Source of the DNA: Eucommia ulmoides
Taxonomy: Eukaryota; Streptophyta; Magnoliopsida; Garryales; Eucommiaceae
DNA length: 64,000 nt
Reading direction: 5' to 3'
Assembly (NCBI GenBank): GCA_016647705.1
Contig: CM028328.1
Coordinates: 40,028,501 to 40,092,500 of the forward strand
The translations under genes and the position numbers were made by a program. The notes beneath the pieces are model-generated. The model was not told the origin of the DNA, did not search any database, and saw only the letters and a program-made list of their open reading frames with translations. This document shows, in pieces, positions 23,451 through 35,614 of the stretch (position 1 is the stretch's first letter; each line of letters starts with the position of its first letter).

Positions 23451-24689
23451 TTTATAAGTTTGCAAAAAAGAATGTCGTTTTTGCACCTTGACTCCCTAGA
23501 ATCCGTTAGAACTACGAAATTACAAATCCAAACATAAACATATGAAGAATGATGGATAGTATAAGACTAAGACGAAGCTTATGGTAAGAAAATAATAGAG
23601 AGGGAAGATAACTTACTTGAGATTTGATCTTCCTTAGTTTTCTTCGTATGCATCTCCCACTTGTTTGTAGAGGAGACAACGCAGAGGCATTTGTAACGAA
23701 GTTGTAGTGATTCTTTCAATGTGGAACCGTCCGTTGCTTACAATATAAATCAATCAAATTTAATAAAAATCCAGTTGTCAATACCCAGTCAATGTGGGTG
23801 CTAATTGGTAACAGAACAGTTAATCGCAAATAGTAGTCCCTGAAGTTCTGGGTCGATGTTAATTTGATCCTCATATGGTCCACCTTATTCAAATAAATAA
23901 GTCATCACACGATTCAGTGTTTTTGTAAATCTGATGCTTAAAAGCAGTACATACGGTTTTTTAATTTTTAAGTATAAATAGTAAATAGAAAAAATCGGCT
24001 AAGAAAATATAGAGACAATGTCTTGGAGATGATCCATTCTATTTTTAAAATAGGGAGGATTTAAACAATTACTTGTCAGACGCAAATGATTTTTAGACTA
24101 TTTTAAGTCTAATTATTCATTGATTTAATTATTGATTGACATATGTTCATATATCAATACGTTATTCTTAATGAGAAGACGAACGTGAACAATTGATTTG
24201 TCAAAAATCATTAAGATGTGAATGAGTAATTGTCTTGCAAAGTAATTCCATGAAATTGATTGGAGTATGTAAAATGAATAATCCTTTATTAGTTAATGAA
24301 AAACACTTAAACCACATTTATAATTTATTTTGAATTGCGGACCCAGATCAGGTTGTGGGTTTTTAGGTTTGGACTTTGATTGATTCAAGTAGAGATAATT
24401 ATTTTTAGATTTTTTTTAATTGATTCTAGTAATTTTTCTAACCAAATAAGAATTATCTTTTCATATTTGTAACTTATTTTTAAGGAAAAAACTACAAATA
24501 TAACCGGTGGTTTCGCTGTATTGTATATAGCCCAACCCAAAATTCAATTTGAACCATAGGATGAGCCAAATGACACCATTTGAACCATGGATGTCCCTTC
24601 AATGTCTTTTTTTTTTTTGCAAAAACCAAGGTGGTTTCGAGTTAGCAGGTCACTAGCAAGTAGTAGGTAAGTTGTAAGTTCTGCCTGAA

Positions 24690-25600
24690 AAGTTGCAAAT
24701 TTGTCTAAAAACTTGTAATTTTTATGGAACGGACTTGTAACTTGGCAAAATGCCTGGTGTACCATTTGTCTCTCCTAGTTGTGAGTTTGTCCTATAAAAA
24801 TTACAAGTTCCTAAACGAACATATAATTTTTATGGAACGAACTTGTAACTTGGCAAAATGCGTTGGTTTACCATTTCTCTCTCTTAGTTATGAGTTCGTT
24901 CTATAGTTACAAGTTCATAGACAAACTTGTAATTTTTATGGAACGAACTCGTAATTTGGCAAAATGCCTTGGTGTACCATTTATCTTTCCTAGTCGCGAG
25001 TTCCTTCCATAAAAATTACAAGTTCCTAAACAAACTTATGACTTTTATGGAATGAACTTGTAACTTGAAAAACTGCCTTGGTGTACCATTTCGATCTCCT
25101 AGTGTACCATTTCTTTCTCCTAGTTGTTAGTTCCTTCCATAAAAATTGCAAGTTTGTCTACGAACTTGTAACTTGGCAAAAAACCTTGGTGTACCATTTC
25201 TATTTCTTAGTTGCGAGTTCTTTCCATAAAAGTTGCAAGTTTGTCTAAGAACTTGTAACTTGACAAAATGCCCTGGTGTATCATTTTCTCTCTTAATTGC
25301 GAGTTCCTTCCATAAAAATTACAAGTTCCTAGACAAACTTGTAACTTTTATGGAATAGACTTATAACTTGGCAAAATGTCTTGGTGTACCATTTCTCTCT
25401 CCTAGTTGCGAGTTTCTTCCATAAAAGTTACAAGTTCCTATACAAACTTGTAACTTTTATGGAACAGACTTGTAACTTGGCAAAATGCTTTTGTGAACCA
25501 TTTCTCTCTTCTAATTGCGAGTTTGTTTCATAAAAATTGCAAGTTCTTAGACGAACTTGCAACTTTTATAGAACAAGTTTGCGAATTGTGAACTTGCATG
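24690..25600 (+). repeat. Left array: eight ~108-bp tandem units
   Basis: Units repeat CTTGTAACTTGGCAAAATGC, TTGGTGTACCATTTCTCTC, CTAGTTGCGAGTTCCTTCC and ATAAAAGTTACAAGTTCC. The TGGTGTACCATTT word occurs near 24753, 24865, 24968, 25078, 25187, 25273, 25381 and 25491. Each unit has internal dyad symmetry (TTACAAGTT...AACTTGTAA). Frames in the array are by-products. Confidence 0.93.
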
Positions 25601-26760
25601 TTAATTAATCACATATTTAGAAATATTAGTGGCTAATTTGTAGAAAATTAAGTTATTATATTGCTATTAAATTGTTCTATTATGTTCCTAATATGAAAAT
25701 TCGAGTTGTAAATTGAAGTATTGAAATGTATGATTAAAATAAGTAGATCATAACTGAATAAGTTAAATTGTTATAAAAATATTAGAGGCTAATTTCAAAA
25801 TAATTACTTCATTGAATTCTTATTAAATTTAGTATATTGTTGATATCAAATTCAACGTGTAATAGGTAAATTGAAGTATTCAATTGAATGATTAAATAAG
25901 TAGTGAATCATAAATTGAATAAATATTCTCTATTACAGAAATATTATGGGCTATTTTGTAAAAAACATTAAGTTATGTAAATTTTATTCATTTAATTTTA
26001 TTAAATTAATTATTTTTTTGTATTCAAATTCAATAATTAATTTAAATTTAAGTGTTCAATTGTATGATTAAAATAAGCAGTAGAGCATTAGTATGTCGTA
26101 TTATATATATGAATTTCTTTATTAAGGAAACGTATGAAAACCCTAAACCCCAAACCCTAAAACGTTGAACTGTAAACCCTTGAGTCCTAAACCCTGATTC
26201 CTAATTTCAACATAAAAGATTATATTTGTACTAATTATGATGTAATTGAATTATCGTACAATTAAATGAGTAGAATACAAATTAAATCAATATAATGTAT
26301 TATACAAATACGAGGGGCTAAATTGTTAAAAGTTAATCTATTGAAATGTTATTAAATTTATAACATTTTGATATCAAAATTTAATATGTAATTTATAAAT
26401 TGAAGCGTTTAGATGGATTATTGAACTATTAGAACAAAAATTGATGTAATATTCTTGATTGCAGAAATATTAGGGGTTAATTTGTAAAAAAAATAAGTTA
26501 TTCAATTGTTATTAAATTTATTACGTCTTTATATCAATATTGAACAATTAATTTCATATCCAATTGTTGAATTGTATGACTAAATAAGCATAACATAAAT
26601 CGAATAAATATTTTCTATTATAACAGTATTGTAGGCTAATTTTTTGAAAAGTAAAACTATGTTATCGTTATAAATTGGGATATTTTCACTATATCAAAAT
26701 TCAATATGTAATTTATAGATTGAACCATTTGAACCCCAATTTTACGGTCATTTCTTCATT
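25600..26760 (+). repeat. Diverged ~160-bp tandem repeat
   Basis: Six or so AT-rich copies begin AGAAATATTAGGGGCTAATTTGT and contain TTATTAAATTTATTA, TGATATCAAAATTCAA and a TGATTAAATAAGCA word. Starts are seen near 25610, 25780, 25940, 26310, 26465 and 26625. One copy is displaced by a short AAACCCTAAACCCCAAACCC stretch near 26140. Confidence 0.65.
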
Positions 26761-26809
26761 CGTTGAACAAGAGCAAATTATTTGTACTAATTATGGTGTA
26801 ATTGAATGA

Positions 26810-27430
26810 CAGAGATATAATTTATAAATTAAGATTTCATAATATTGGATGTGTCATTTGATAATTATCCAATTGAATTACTTAACTTGTTAATTAACGT
26901 GATCCGTTACAGTATAAATTGAGATATTTTCTTAAATTATGAATTATTTGAAACATTAACGGGTAATTCCTAAAATAATTGGGGTTAATTTATGGAAACT
27001 AAAATTATAAGATATTAATGTCACCTATGGTAAATATTATAGGCTCTTAATGTAATTACTTGAACCCATTGTAATAGAAGTTGAATATTCTTAGATCTAA
27101 ACCCTCACAATCGTAGTAATTACAATGTTCTTGAAAAATAATTTATAAATTAAAATTTTAAATTATGGGACGTGTCCTGTGATAATTTTACAAGTCAATG
27201 ACGTAACGTGTTAATTAACATGATCAATTACATTATAAATTGGGATAATTGCATAAATTAGAAACATTAGGGTTTAAATTGAAATAACAAAAATTATAAG
27301 GTTATTTTATATAGATAAAATAAGAAGATATTAATGTGACATATATTAAAGGCGATGGGTGGTTAATATAATTAATTGACCGCTAATGTAATAGAAGTTC
27401 AAGCTTCTTAGCTCTAAGCCCATACAATCG
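26810..27430 (+). repeat. Large tandem duplication upstream of the transposon gene
   Basis: Two copies of about 300-330 bp (26810-27120 and 27145-27430) share TAATTTATAAATTAA, GTTAATTAACGTGATC/ACATGATC, ATAAATTGGGATAATT, AAGATATTAATGT and GTAATAGAAGTT in the same order. The second copy ends about 80 bp before the first Met of the plus-strand gene, so it may contain promoter sequence. Confidence 0.65.
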
Positions 27431-27513
27431 TTCTTTACTTCATCATCTCAACCTTAACTTATGGTTTCATTCATCATTCATCTCATTTTTTAACCAAAAT
27501 TTCCAAACCTAAG

Positions 27514-29111
27514 TTGATGGTTTCTACTACACGTGCTAGATCAGCGAAGAAACACAAGGTAGACTCTTTAATCGATGGATCTGCGAATAGGAATGCTTCA
27601 CAAGCAACGACGCCTATTGGAACAAAGGCTGGTGTGGCAACTAGCCTATTGCATGGTGGGAATGATAAGTGTGGTAAAGATTATAAGGTTCAATCGGTTT
27701 TCTTAGGAGACAACTTTTACCAAGGAAGGTCAAAGAAGATGGACGCAGTAAAAAAGGATGGTATGTTGTCCCAAAATTAAGCCGACTTAGTCAATGGTGG
27801 GACAACCACGTATAGTAAGGAGGGTGAGGTTCAATCGTATGCCTTAGGAGACAACTCCTTTCAAAGAAGGCCGAAGAAGAGGGCCACAGACAAAGGGGAT
27901 GAAAAGTTCTGCCAAAATGAACACGACGTGGTGGATGGTGCGATGACTCTGTCTGGTAAGAAGGGTAAGGTTCAATCGTCTTCCCTATGAGACAACTTGT
28001 GTAGAAGAGGGTTGAACAATATAGTCGTGACCAAGAGTCATGGTAAGTTCTTCGAAAATAAAGCTGTTAGGCAACGGTATGTTCGTATCTTTGCTTCACG
28101 AACCTTGAAAAACGAAAGGGACCTAAAATTTGAAAAGGGTCCCTTTAAAAGTCTATAAATTAAGTATTTAGAAGGCGAAGGCATTAGGACTTTAAGTATA
28201 CTCCCATCTGTCGTTTACGAAGTGCCTGTTCGTGTATTCTATAGTAATATGAAGATGATTGAACATGTAAATCTAAAAGATATTTGCATAACGTCGTTTG
28301 TTCTAGGGAAGGTAATTTGTTTGAATTGTGCAATTTTGGGTGAAATCTTGGAGATCCCTAATGAACCTAGGAAGTACTATTTTGACTCTGAATTAGATTT
28401 GCATGGTGCCCTACACCACAACATTGAAGACATGTATAGGGCATTAACAACAAGATCATTTGAAGGTGGCTGTCGAATTTCTACCAAGCTTAGACCGCAC
28501 GTACGCCTCCTTTACCAATACATAAAAGATAATTTAATCCCTCGGGGGGACACCACGATATTGTAAGGTACACTAACTGTATGGTGTTGTATGATTTTAT
28601 ATGTCGTACCAGGTTCTTAGTCCCTTACTTGATCTTGAAACAAATGGCCAAAGTTGTTAGTGACGAAGGGAAGGCATTCATCCTGCCATTCTCAAGATTA
28701 TTGACAAAAATATTTAAATATTTTGGTTTGTCTCTAGAGGGAGAGAAGTGTTGGTCCCCTAAGAGTTGCATTGATGAAGGGACGTTGCGGAAGATGAAAA
28801 TTGAAGACAAGGACGTGGAGAAAGTCAATGATAGGACATGGCCTGATCCGAAAGGGGTGGATGAGGTACGTTCCACACTTCGTCTCCCATGACCTGAAAC
28901 TGAAACCCGTCGCACACGACGTGATAATGGTGATTTAGCCTATCGGGTGAGGAGATTGGAAAGGATGATCGAGTATGGGTTTGCACGAATGCTAGAACAA
29001 CTTTCGGACAATATTTCTCACATCGATTGAAAAACAGTGGACATTGAAAATCTTACTGGTTCAGTGCTTGATGTTGAAAGTTGTACGTCTGATAGTGTGG
29101 CGGAGGATTAA
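27514..29111 (+). pseudogene. Putative plant transposon protein (MULE accessory gene), damaged
   Basis: One frame runs from ATG at 27514 to 28564, broken by stops at 27778, 27988 and 28156. The frame then shifts by one near 28560 and continues to 28898, with a further stop before a charged, coiled-coil-like tail ending at 29111. The N-terminal third is basic and holds three ~45-residue repeats with the cores GDNFYQGRSKK, GDNSFQRRPKK and DNLCRRGLNN. The central and C-terminal parts (LRPHVRLLYQYIKDNLIPRG, LVPYLILKQM, ILPFSRLLTKIFKYFGLSL) match the pattern of the family annotated 'putative plant transposon protein', common in plant genomes and often found in transposons. Its biochemical role is not established. 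It faces the FAR1-type gene tail to tail. Confidence 0.7.
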
Positions 29112-30552
29112 TGGTAACGACTCACACATCTATAACTGTTTAATGTTGTCTTATGTTTTCTCATTAAGTGTTATTTAATGATTTGTTTTTAGAATTTATT
29201 TATGTTCGTTTTCTCCAACATACATGTGGCTATTGCACGTTGTCATTTGGTAGAAAAGCTAGTGTTTCTTTTGAAGGTGGAGTATATGTATCATGGATGC
29301 ATAAATTCCCCCTAAGTTGGTGATTTAGCTATGTAGATGTATCTTGTCTCATGTTGTTTTCTTTACAAATTAAGCTCAATAAATTATTTTTGAATTCTTA
29401 ATTTCTTCTGTTTTGTATACTATTTTACTGAATTTGAAGTCCATGTAATTTCTTCAGTATTTAGCAGTCTAGTTCATGCCCCAGCCTATAAAATCAAAAT
29501 TTATTGACTTGAAAGTATGTTGGTTTTTGTCACTAATTCACAGGATAAGGTTGAACTGTAATTACATATTTTTGATATTTTTCTGTTTTTATTTAATTGA
29601 TTTTTTTTTTGCTATCACTAATTTTCTTAATTTGATATATAATTATATATTTATGGATAAATGGACGTTATTTCTCTTCTTTTGGTTGCCAATTTGTCCC
29701 TTACATATTGTGTTGTGCGATTTGCGTACAATCTCATGGTTCATATTTATGTTTATGATGCCCGATCTTGTCATATTGCTTATGGGGATGATAACATTGT
29801 TTTAACTTACTATTCTTTACGTTGATTGTAAACTTTTTGAAATCACCTGCTGGTTTGGTTCTAGGTAGTACTGTTTATTTCTTGTGTTGATTTATTGATG
29901 AATCTTCTAATTTTATTTTCGAAATCGTAGGTTTGTTCTTCTTGATTACCGTTTAATAGCGAGTGTGCTGGTGTTTTTTGTTCCAATTTTGCATCGTCAT
30001 TTCTTTTGTTTACTTGATGCCAGTTCTTCACTAGTCTCTCTTCCTACTGAAACAAGCTTGCGGAGTTACTGGAATTGTATAGTGATTTGTTTATGTCATC
30101 GAGTGTTTCAAAATGGGTTGATAAAATTAGCGCATGTTTGCTTAATATAAATTTTAATGTCAGTTGATCTTATTTTTTGGGGGAACAGAAAATTTGAATC
30201 ATGGATTGATAATTATCTTATTTTAGGGGAACATAATTAATTTTTATTCTCTATGTGATTTGTAAATTATTATAGTTAATGTTTTTATTTTCCTTTGCCT
30301 CTTACTCTGTATCAGATGTATTTAAGTTTAGTTATTTTATTTTCAAACTCTATTGCAAAGCATCCTACCGATAGAGTATTGCAGGTGCTCTCGTGCCACC
30401 GACAATGAGCGTTGTGGGTACACTGCAATACCACTCGAATGACTTAGAGTGGGTTAAGGTCCGGTGGGACCAAGCATGACAAGAAATTTAACTTAGAATT
30501 TTTAAACAATATGAGAGTGTCGAGTGCAAAATGTCCTATTCTTAATTAAAGT
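29112..30552. other. Spacer between the two convergent transposon genes
   Basis: About 1.4 kb of AT-rich sequence without a supported gene; frames here are T-rich and of low complexity. A short hairpin (GAGTATTGCAG at 30375 against CTGCAATACCACTC at 30421) surrounds a GC-richer patch, near where both transcripts would be expected to end. Confidence 0.5.
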
Positions 30553-33187
30553 CTATTGAAAGGAATCGAATGCAGGATCATCGACACTGATAAACTCAAA
30601 TGACAAATTAAAGTCATTATTAACATGATCTGTTGTTGCACCCACCCCATACAGGTCCAGGGGAATCTCTACACCATCATTGGCATGTTTCGGACTTACC
30701 ACGTCAACTGAATTATCATCCCTTCTTTGAGGAGTGATGTTAAGATCTATATTTAACCCTTTTTCTCCTTGATTTCCTAGGTGAAGCTTCAGACATTTTG
30801 GCCTTGTGTGACCTTCCATCCTATAAGCGTACAATATCAGGTAATGACTTGATGTCCGAATAATAAAGAAACGTACGCACACGTAAATAGAAAAGTTAAG
30901 AAATTTATCGACAATATCTGCAGCAGCATGCTTTTGATTTTCTTGTCCAACTCTTTCCAACACGTAGAGCATCTTTCGTCACCACAATATCTGGATCTCG
31001 TACACCGAACTGGGTGCCTAAACTTTTTACACAATTGGATGGGTGTTGTTGTTTATCCCATGTTGATTTAACTTCTTTAGTTAAGAACAAAATCCCAGAA
31101 TGAGCAACCTCAGTTGTTTTGCAATTTTGTGATGCATAGTAACACAATTTTGAGCATAAGCTACCTAGAAGACCATGTCTCGTCTTCTGCAAAATTGTCT
31201 TCTAAAATAGTGTTCGACTTTGGAAGGCAATTCAATTTTGCCCCCATTGTCCATCGTTGTAAGTAAGCCATTTCGGGGATTTTCTTTAGATGTTTGACCT
31301 TCATGACGGTAATTATGTAGGTGCATGGTATCCTAAATTACTCAACTTTCAAGCACGTACGTATGAAGCGTTTCTTCGCCCAGTACGATACAACTTGCCA
31401 CTTTTTCTTTGGCCTCGAATACTTGTCTAGATAGTAACTTGTTGAGTCGCCGCGTTCTAATATTTGCACTACGAAATACTTGCTCTTATTCTGAATCTGC
31501 TTGCAGACCATATTGAATATAGTACACATGAAGACTTTAGAGGCATACTTCTCAAGCGACAGTAAGGAAGTGACAAGAACAGGTGTTGTATTCATCATTT
31601 TGACAAGAACAGGTGTTGTATTCATCATTTCATTATCCATTATTGCCTCGTTATTACAAATTCTGGCTAATGCGCGATCGTAACTACGAACAAACTCATA
31701 CAATCGCAATCTTTTCTTGAGGAATGCATTGACAAAAGAGTTCATACCCTTGCAAACGTTATGTGCTCTTCATGCTCACGAAGAAATGATCCCGTAGATA
31801 TGTTTTGGCCCATTGATGCTTCTAACCGTAGGTGTCATGCACCTATTTCTTTGACTATAAATCATATTTCTCAACCACTTCCAGCCACTCCTGCTCAAAT
31901 TTCTCATGGTTTCCATTCAGTTCCATACACCGCTTAAAGTCCTGAGGAAGTCGGGCGGTCGAACGTTTAACATAACATTATGCTGTAAATGCCAGCTGCA
32001 CAGTCGATGACGTGAGTTTAGTAATAGAAATTCTATTGCCTTCCTCATCGCTTTGTTATAACTAGTCACTACCACTCCAGGGTCTTTTTTATTCATAGCT
32101 ATCAACAACGTCTCCAAAACCTATATGTATGTTTCGACCATCTTGTCCACCAATAATGCAAACTCAAAAATTGTTGTCTGGTAATGGTGATTCACCCCTG
32201 CCAATATGATAAAGGGTTTCGCATATGCATTGGTTTGGTATGTAGTGTCAAAAGCAATAATCTCTCCCAAAGTACCCATAATGCGATAGTTTACTCAACC
32301 GGATTTTGTGGTCAACGGCGTAACAGTAGTAGAATGATGGATTACTCTCCTGTTTTGCATACAGATAAGCCAACGCCGACTCAACATCACCATGTATTAC
32401 AGATCAACGTTGTGCTTGACTCAGGTTGTTATCCAGGTCCTTCTTGGTGAAACCCACGTTGTCATATGAGCAACTTGTTGTACAAACAAATCCATGATAT
32501 TTCTGCCTCTAACCCGATACAATGCATGGATTGCATTTGTGTTTTGTCATCTTCATTGAGGTGGTTGTGAGAACGTAAGAATTGAACAACTCTTGGGTTA
32601 ACAATGTAATGATTATGTTTTATCAAGAACTTTGAGACAACATAATTACTTATACTTGCATTGTATTGGATGCGTAGATGTGCACCGCATCCCACATGTG
32701 TTAGTTCCCTTGGCTAACGTTTTTGGCTATCTAATTTTAAATATTTTTCATTTCTATGGCCCTGCATTGAGTATACCCAATTACGAACTAAAATCTTGTT
32801 GTCATTGTCAACATGCCTGTGTCTCGCTATTATGCTAAAATCGACTGATTTAGCTTACATATTGTAGAACGTTTCTGAATTATCTAGTGTAGCGAACGTC
32901 TTCGATGCTATATTTATTTGCTACAAAGGGTGCAGCCCATCGTCGAAATCCTTATGTTGTGCTTGTGGAAGTACATCGTTATGGTCATGTAGGTCCAGTA
33001 GACTTTCTGATGACGTATTCAATGAGTGGGTATTGATACCACTAATATATCTATCATCCAACACAAATTGAGAAGATTCATTTCCATCGTACTCGGGTTT
33101 ACAATTTTCTATAATCTTTGTCTTTCCTTCATCGGCGATTTCCTTGTTGGCCATTGGATTATTACACGTTGTATGTTTCGAGGACAA
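30553..33187 (-). pseudogene. FAR1/FRS-type MULE transposase, damaged
   Basis: Family blocks appear in order on the minus strand. There is an acidic N-terminus from Met at 33187. The FAR1 DNA-binding region follows (TLDNSETFYN, AKSVDFSI, RNEKYLKLD, THVGCGAHLRI; about 32900-32660), then FLIKHNH and VVQFLRSHNH. The MULE transposase core is VVVTSYNKAMRKAIE and NSRHRLCSWHLQHN (about 32060-31980). The post-core helical region is FVRSYDRALARICNNEA and SLEKYASKVF. The DPDIVVTKDALRVGKSW segment precedes a zinc-finger tail (YCR...MEGHTRPKC). Stops interrupt the DNA-binding region, and the frame changes several times in the core. Near 30880 an intron would fit before ATGGAAGGTCAC, but its donor reads ATAAAT where GTAAAT is expected. 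A 30-bp tandem duplication (31561-31620) repeats MMNTTPVLV. FAR1/FRS proteins are domesticated MULE transposases; the surrounding arrays favour a transposon copy over a host regulator. Confidence 0.82.
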
Positions 33188-33219
33188 GTTACATGCTAGT
33201 TTACAATGTATTTTTCGAT

Positions 33220-34015
33220 GTCGTAAGTCTGTTCTATAAAACTTACAAATTTGTCCAAGAACTTGTAACTTTCATGGAAGGCACTCACAACTAGGAGAGC
33301 GAAATGGTATATCAGGTTATTTTGCGTAGTTGCAAGTTCGTTCCATAAAAGTTGTAAGTTTGTCTAGAAATTTGTAACTTTTGGGGAAACAACTTGCAAC
33401 TAGGAGAGATAAATGGTACACCAAGGCATTTTCTCAAGTTACAAGTCCGTTCCATAAAAATTATAAGTTTGTCTAAGAATTTGCAATTTTTATGGAAGGA
33501 ACTCTCCATTAGGAGAGAGAAATTGTACACCAAGACATTTTTCCAAGTTACAAGTTACCTCCATAAAAGTTACAAATTTGTCTAGGAACTTGTAATTTTT
33601 ATGGAAGAAACTCGCAACTAGGAAAGAGAAATAGTACACCAAGGCAATTTGTCAAGTTACAAGTCCGTTCCATAAAACTTACAAGTTTGTCTAGGAACTT
33701 GTAACTTTTATGGAATAAACTCGCAACTAAGAGAGAAATGGTACACCAAGGTATTTTGTTAAGTTACAAGTTTCTTCCATAAAAGTTACAAGTTTGTCTA
33801 GGAACTTGTAACTTTTATCGAAAAAACTTGCAACTAGGATAGAGAAATAGTACACCAGGGCATTTTACCAAGTTACAAGTCCGTTTTATAAAAGTTACAA
33901 GTTCATATAGGAACTTGTAACTTTTATGGAACGAACTCGAAACTAGAAAAGAGAAATGGTATACCAATGCATTTTGCCAAGTTACAAGCTCGTTCTATAA
34001 AAGTTACAAGAAAGT
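33220..34015 (-). repeat. Right array, inner half: seven units in reverse orientation
   Basis: This is the left-array unit reverse-complemented. GGTACACCAAGGCATTTTG-like words occur near 33306, 33414, 33525, 33634, 33739, 33850 and 33960. The orientation is what a terminal inverted repeat of the left array requires. Confidence 0.92.
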
Positions 34016-34950
34016 CTAGGAACTTATAACTTTTATGGAACGGACTTGTAACTTGGCAAAAGCCTTGGTGTACCATTTCTCTCCTAGTTGTGAGTTCCTT
34101 CCATAAAAGTTACAACTTCCTATACGAACTTGTAACTTGGCAAAATGCCTTGGTGTACTATTTCTCTCTCCTAGTTGCGAGTTCCTTCCATAAAAGTTAT
34201 AAGTTCCTATACGAACTTGTAACTTTTATGGAACAGACTTGTAATTTGCCAAAATACCTTGGTGTATCATTTTTCTTTTCTAATTGCGCGTTCCTTCCAT
34301 AAAAGTTACAAGTTCCTAGACAAACTTGTAACTTTCATAGAAGGAACTTGTAACTTGACAAAATGCCTTGGTGTACCATTTCTCTCTCTTAGTTGCAAGT
34401 TTCTTCCATAAAAGTTGTAAGTTTATCTAAGAACTTGTAACTTTTATGGAACGGACCTTTAACTTGGCAAAATGCCCTATTGTACTATTTTTTTCTCCTA
34501 ATTGCAAGTTCTTTCCATAAAAGTTACAATTTCCTATTCGAATTTTTAACTTTTAGGGCATGGACTTGTAACTTGGCAAAATGCCTTGGTGTACCATTTC
34601 TCTCTCCTAGTTGCGATTTCTTTCCATTAAAGTTACAAGTTCCTATCAAACTCATAACTTTTATGGAACAAACTTGTAATTTGGAAAAATATCTTGGTAT
34701 GTCATTTCTTTATCTTAGTTGCAAGTTCCTACCATAAAAGTTATAAGTTCCTATACGAACTTGTAGCTTTTATGGAAATGACTTGTAACTTGGCAAAATG
34801 AGTAGGTCTATCATTTGTCTTTCCTATTTGCAAGTTCGTTCTATAAAAGTTGCAAGTTTGGATTCAAACATGCGACTTTGAGGGAATGAACTTGCAACCT
34901 TTGAAAATACCTTGGGTTGCCAATTTCTCTATCCTAGTTTCAAGTTCATT
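34015..34950 (+). repeat. Right array, outer half: nine units in forward orientation
   Basis: After a turn near 34015 the same unit runs forward again, with TTGGTGTACCATTT-like words near 34069, 34151, 34259, 34369, 34480, 34589, 34695, 34805 and 34913. The first interval is short (about 82 bp) and the last units are the most diverged. Inner and outer halves form a palindrome of about 1.6 kb. Confidence 0.92.
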
Positions 34951-35040
34951 CCATAACTGGCAGATGTTTGGATCCAAACTTGCAATATGAGGGTGAAAAG
35001 TGGGAAAAATCAAGTTTTTGAACAGTGGTTACATTTAGGG

Positions 35041-35614
35041 AAATTTGTTCCAAGTCCATTTCAAACTTTTGAAAGCAACTATGTAAGCAACTGTCAAAAT
35101 AATAGGCAATTGCATACCATAAATACATAAATAATGTCGTTAAACCTGAAATAATGGGTATTACTACTAATAGGTTTTGCAAAATTTTGTTATAAAAAGA
35201 CTAAGATGTAAAGAAAATTACATTTAAGTGTCTTCAGAAGCTATTTGGATTTACACTTGGCGTTTTGAAATTTATTACCCGAAACCCCCAAACCCTAAAA
35301 TTTGAAAACTAATTTCAAGAAAACTTCTCAACTTTTTTAACCGAGCCACTGGAATTAGTACTAATTATCATCTAACCGAACCCATGTGACCATATCTACT
35401 ACTATACGATGGATGAGGTTGACATTACTTGGTAACATATACCTAGAAAAATTAAACACTACTATTGCCAGACGAGGATGATAGTATCACCTTTGACAGT
35501 ATTTCAATTATCTTTTCCAGAAGTAGCAAGTGATGGATTTGGAAATATCAATGAATTGGGGAGAACACATGAAGTGCTTATAATAACAAGTAGTCCATTT
35601 ATAATAAGTGCATC
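35041..35614. other. Unassigned AT-rich spacer
   Basis: I see no gene here. A segment at 35585-35614 (TAGTCCATTTATAATAAGTG) recurs at about 37352-37375, beyond the solo LTR, so the LTR appears to have landed in a short pre-existing repeat. Confidence 0.5.

Larger units (their letters stand above)
24480..35040. mobile_element. Putative 10.5-kb Mutator-like (MULE/FAR1) transposon with repeat-array arms
   Basis: Two arrays of the same 108-bp unit flank a core holding two convergent coding regions: a plant-transposon-protein gene (plus) and a FAR1/MULE transposase (minus). The outer edges carry weakly matching inverted ends (AACTACAAATATAACCGGTG at 24490; reverse-complemented right end CCCTAAATGTAACCACTG near 35020). 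Maize MuDR likewise has two convergent genes between long inverted repeats; that parallel is inference. No clear 9-bp target duplication was found, so the outer limits are provisional. Both genes are damaged, so the copy is not autonomous. Confidence 0.6.

Noticed and set aside
24724-24906. Repeated open frames in the 108-bp arrays (also 33312-34737)
   Set aside because: Frames recur because the unit length is near a multiple of three; composition and both-strand openness argue against coding.
26140-26165. Telomere-like AAACCCTAAACCCC
   Set aside because: Fewer than four units and imperfect; the same short word also occurs at 595-610. This is not an interstitial telomere.
29476-30150. Hydrophobic frames that could be membrane proteins
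   Set aside because: The region is T-rich AT spacer; such sequence gives Phe/Leu/Ile frames by composition alone.
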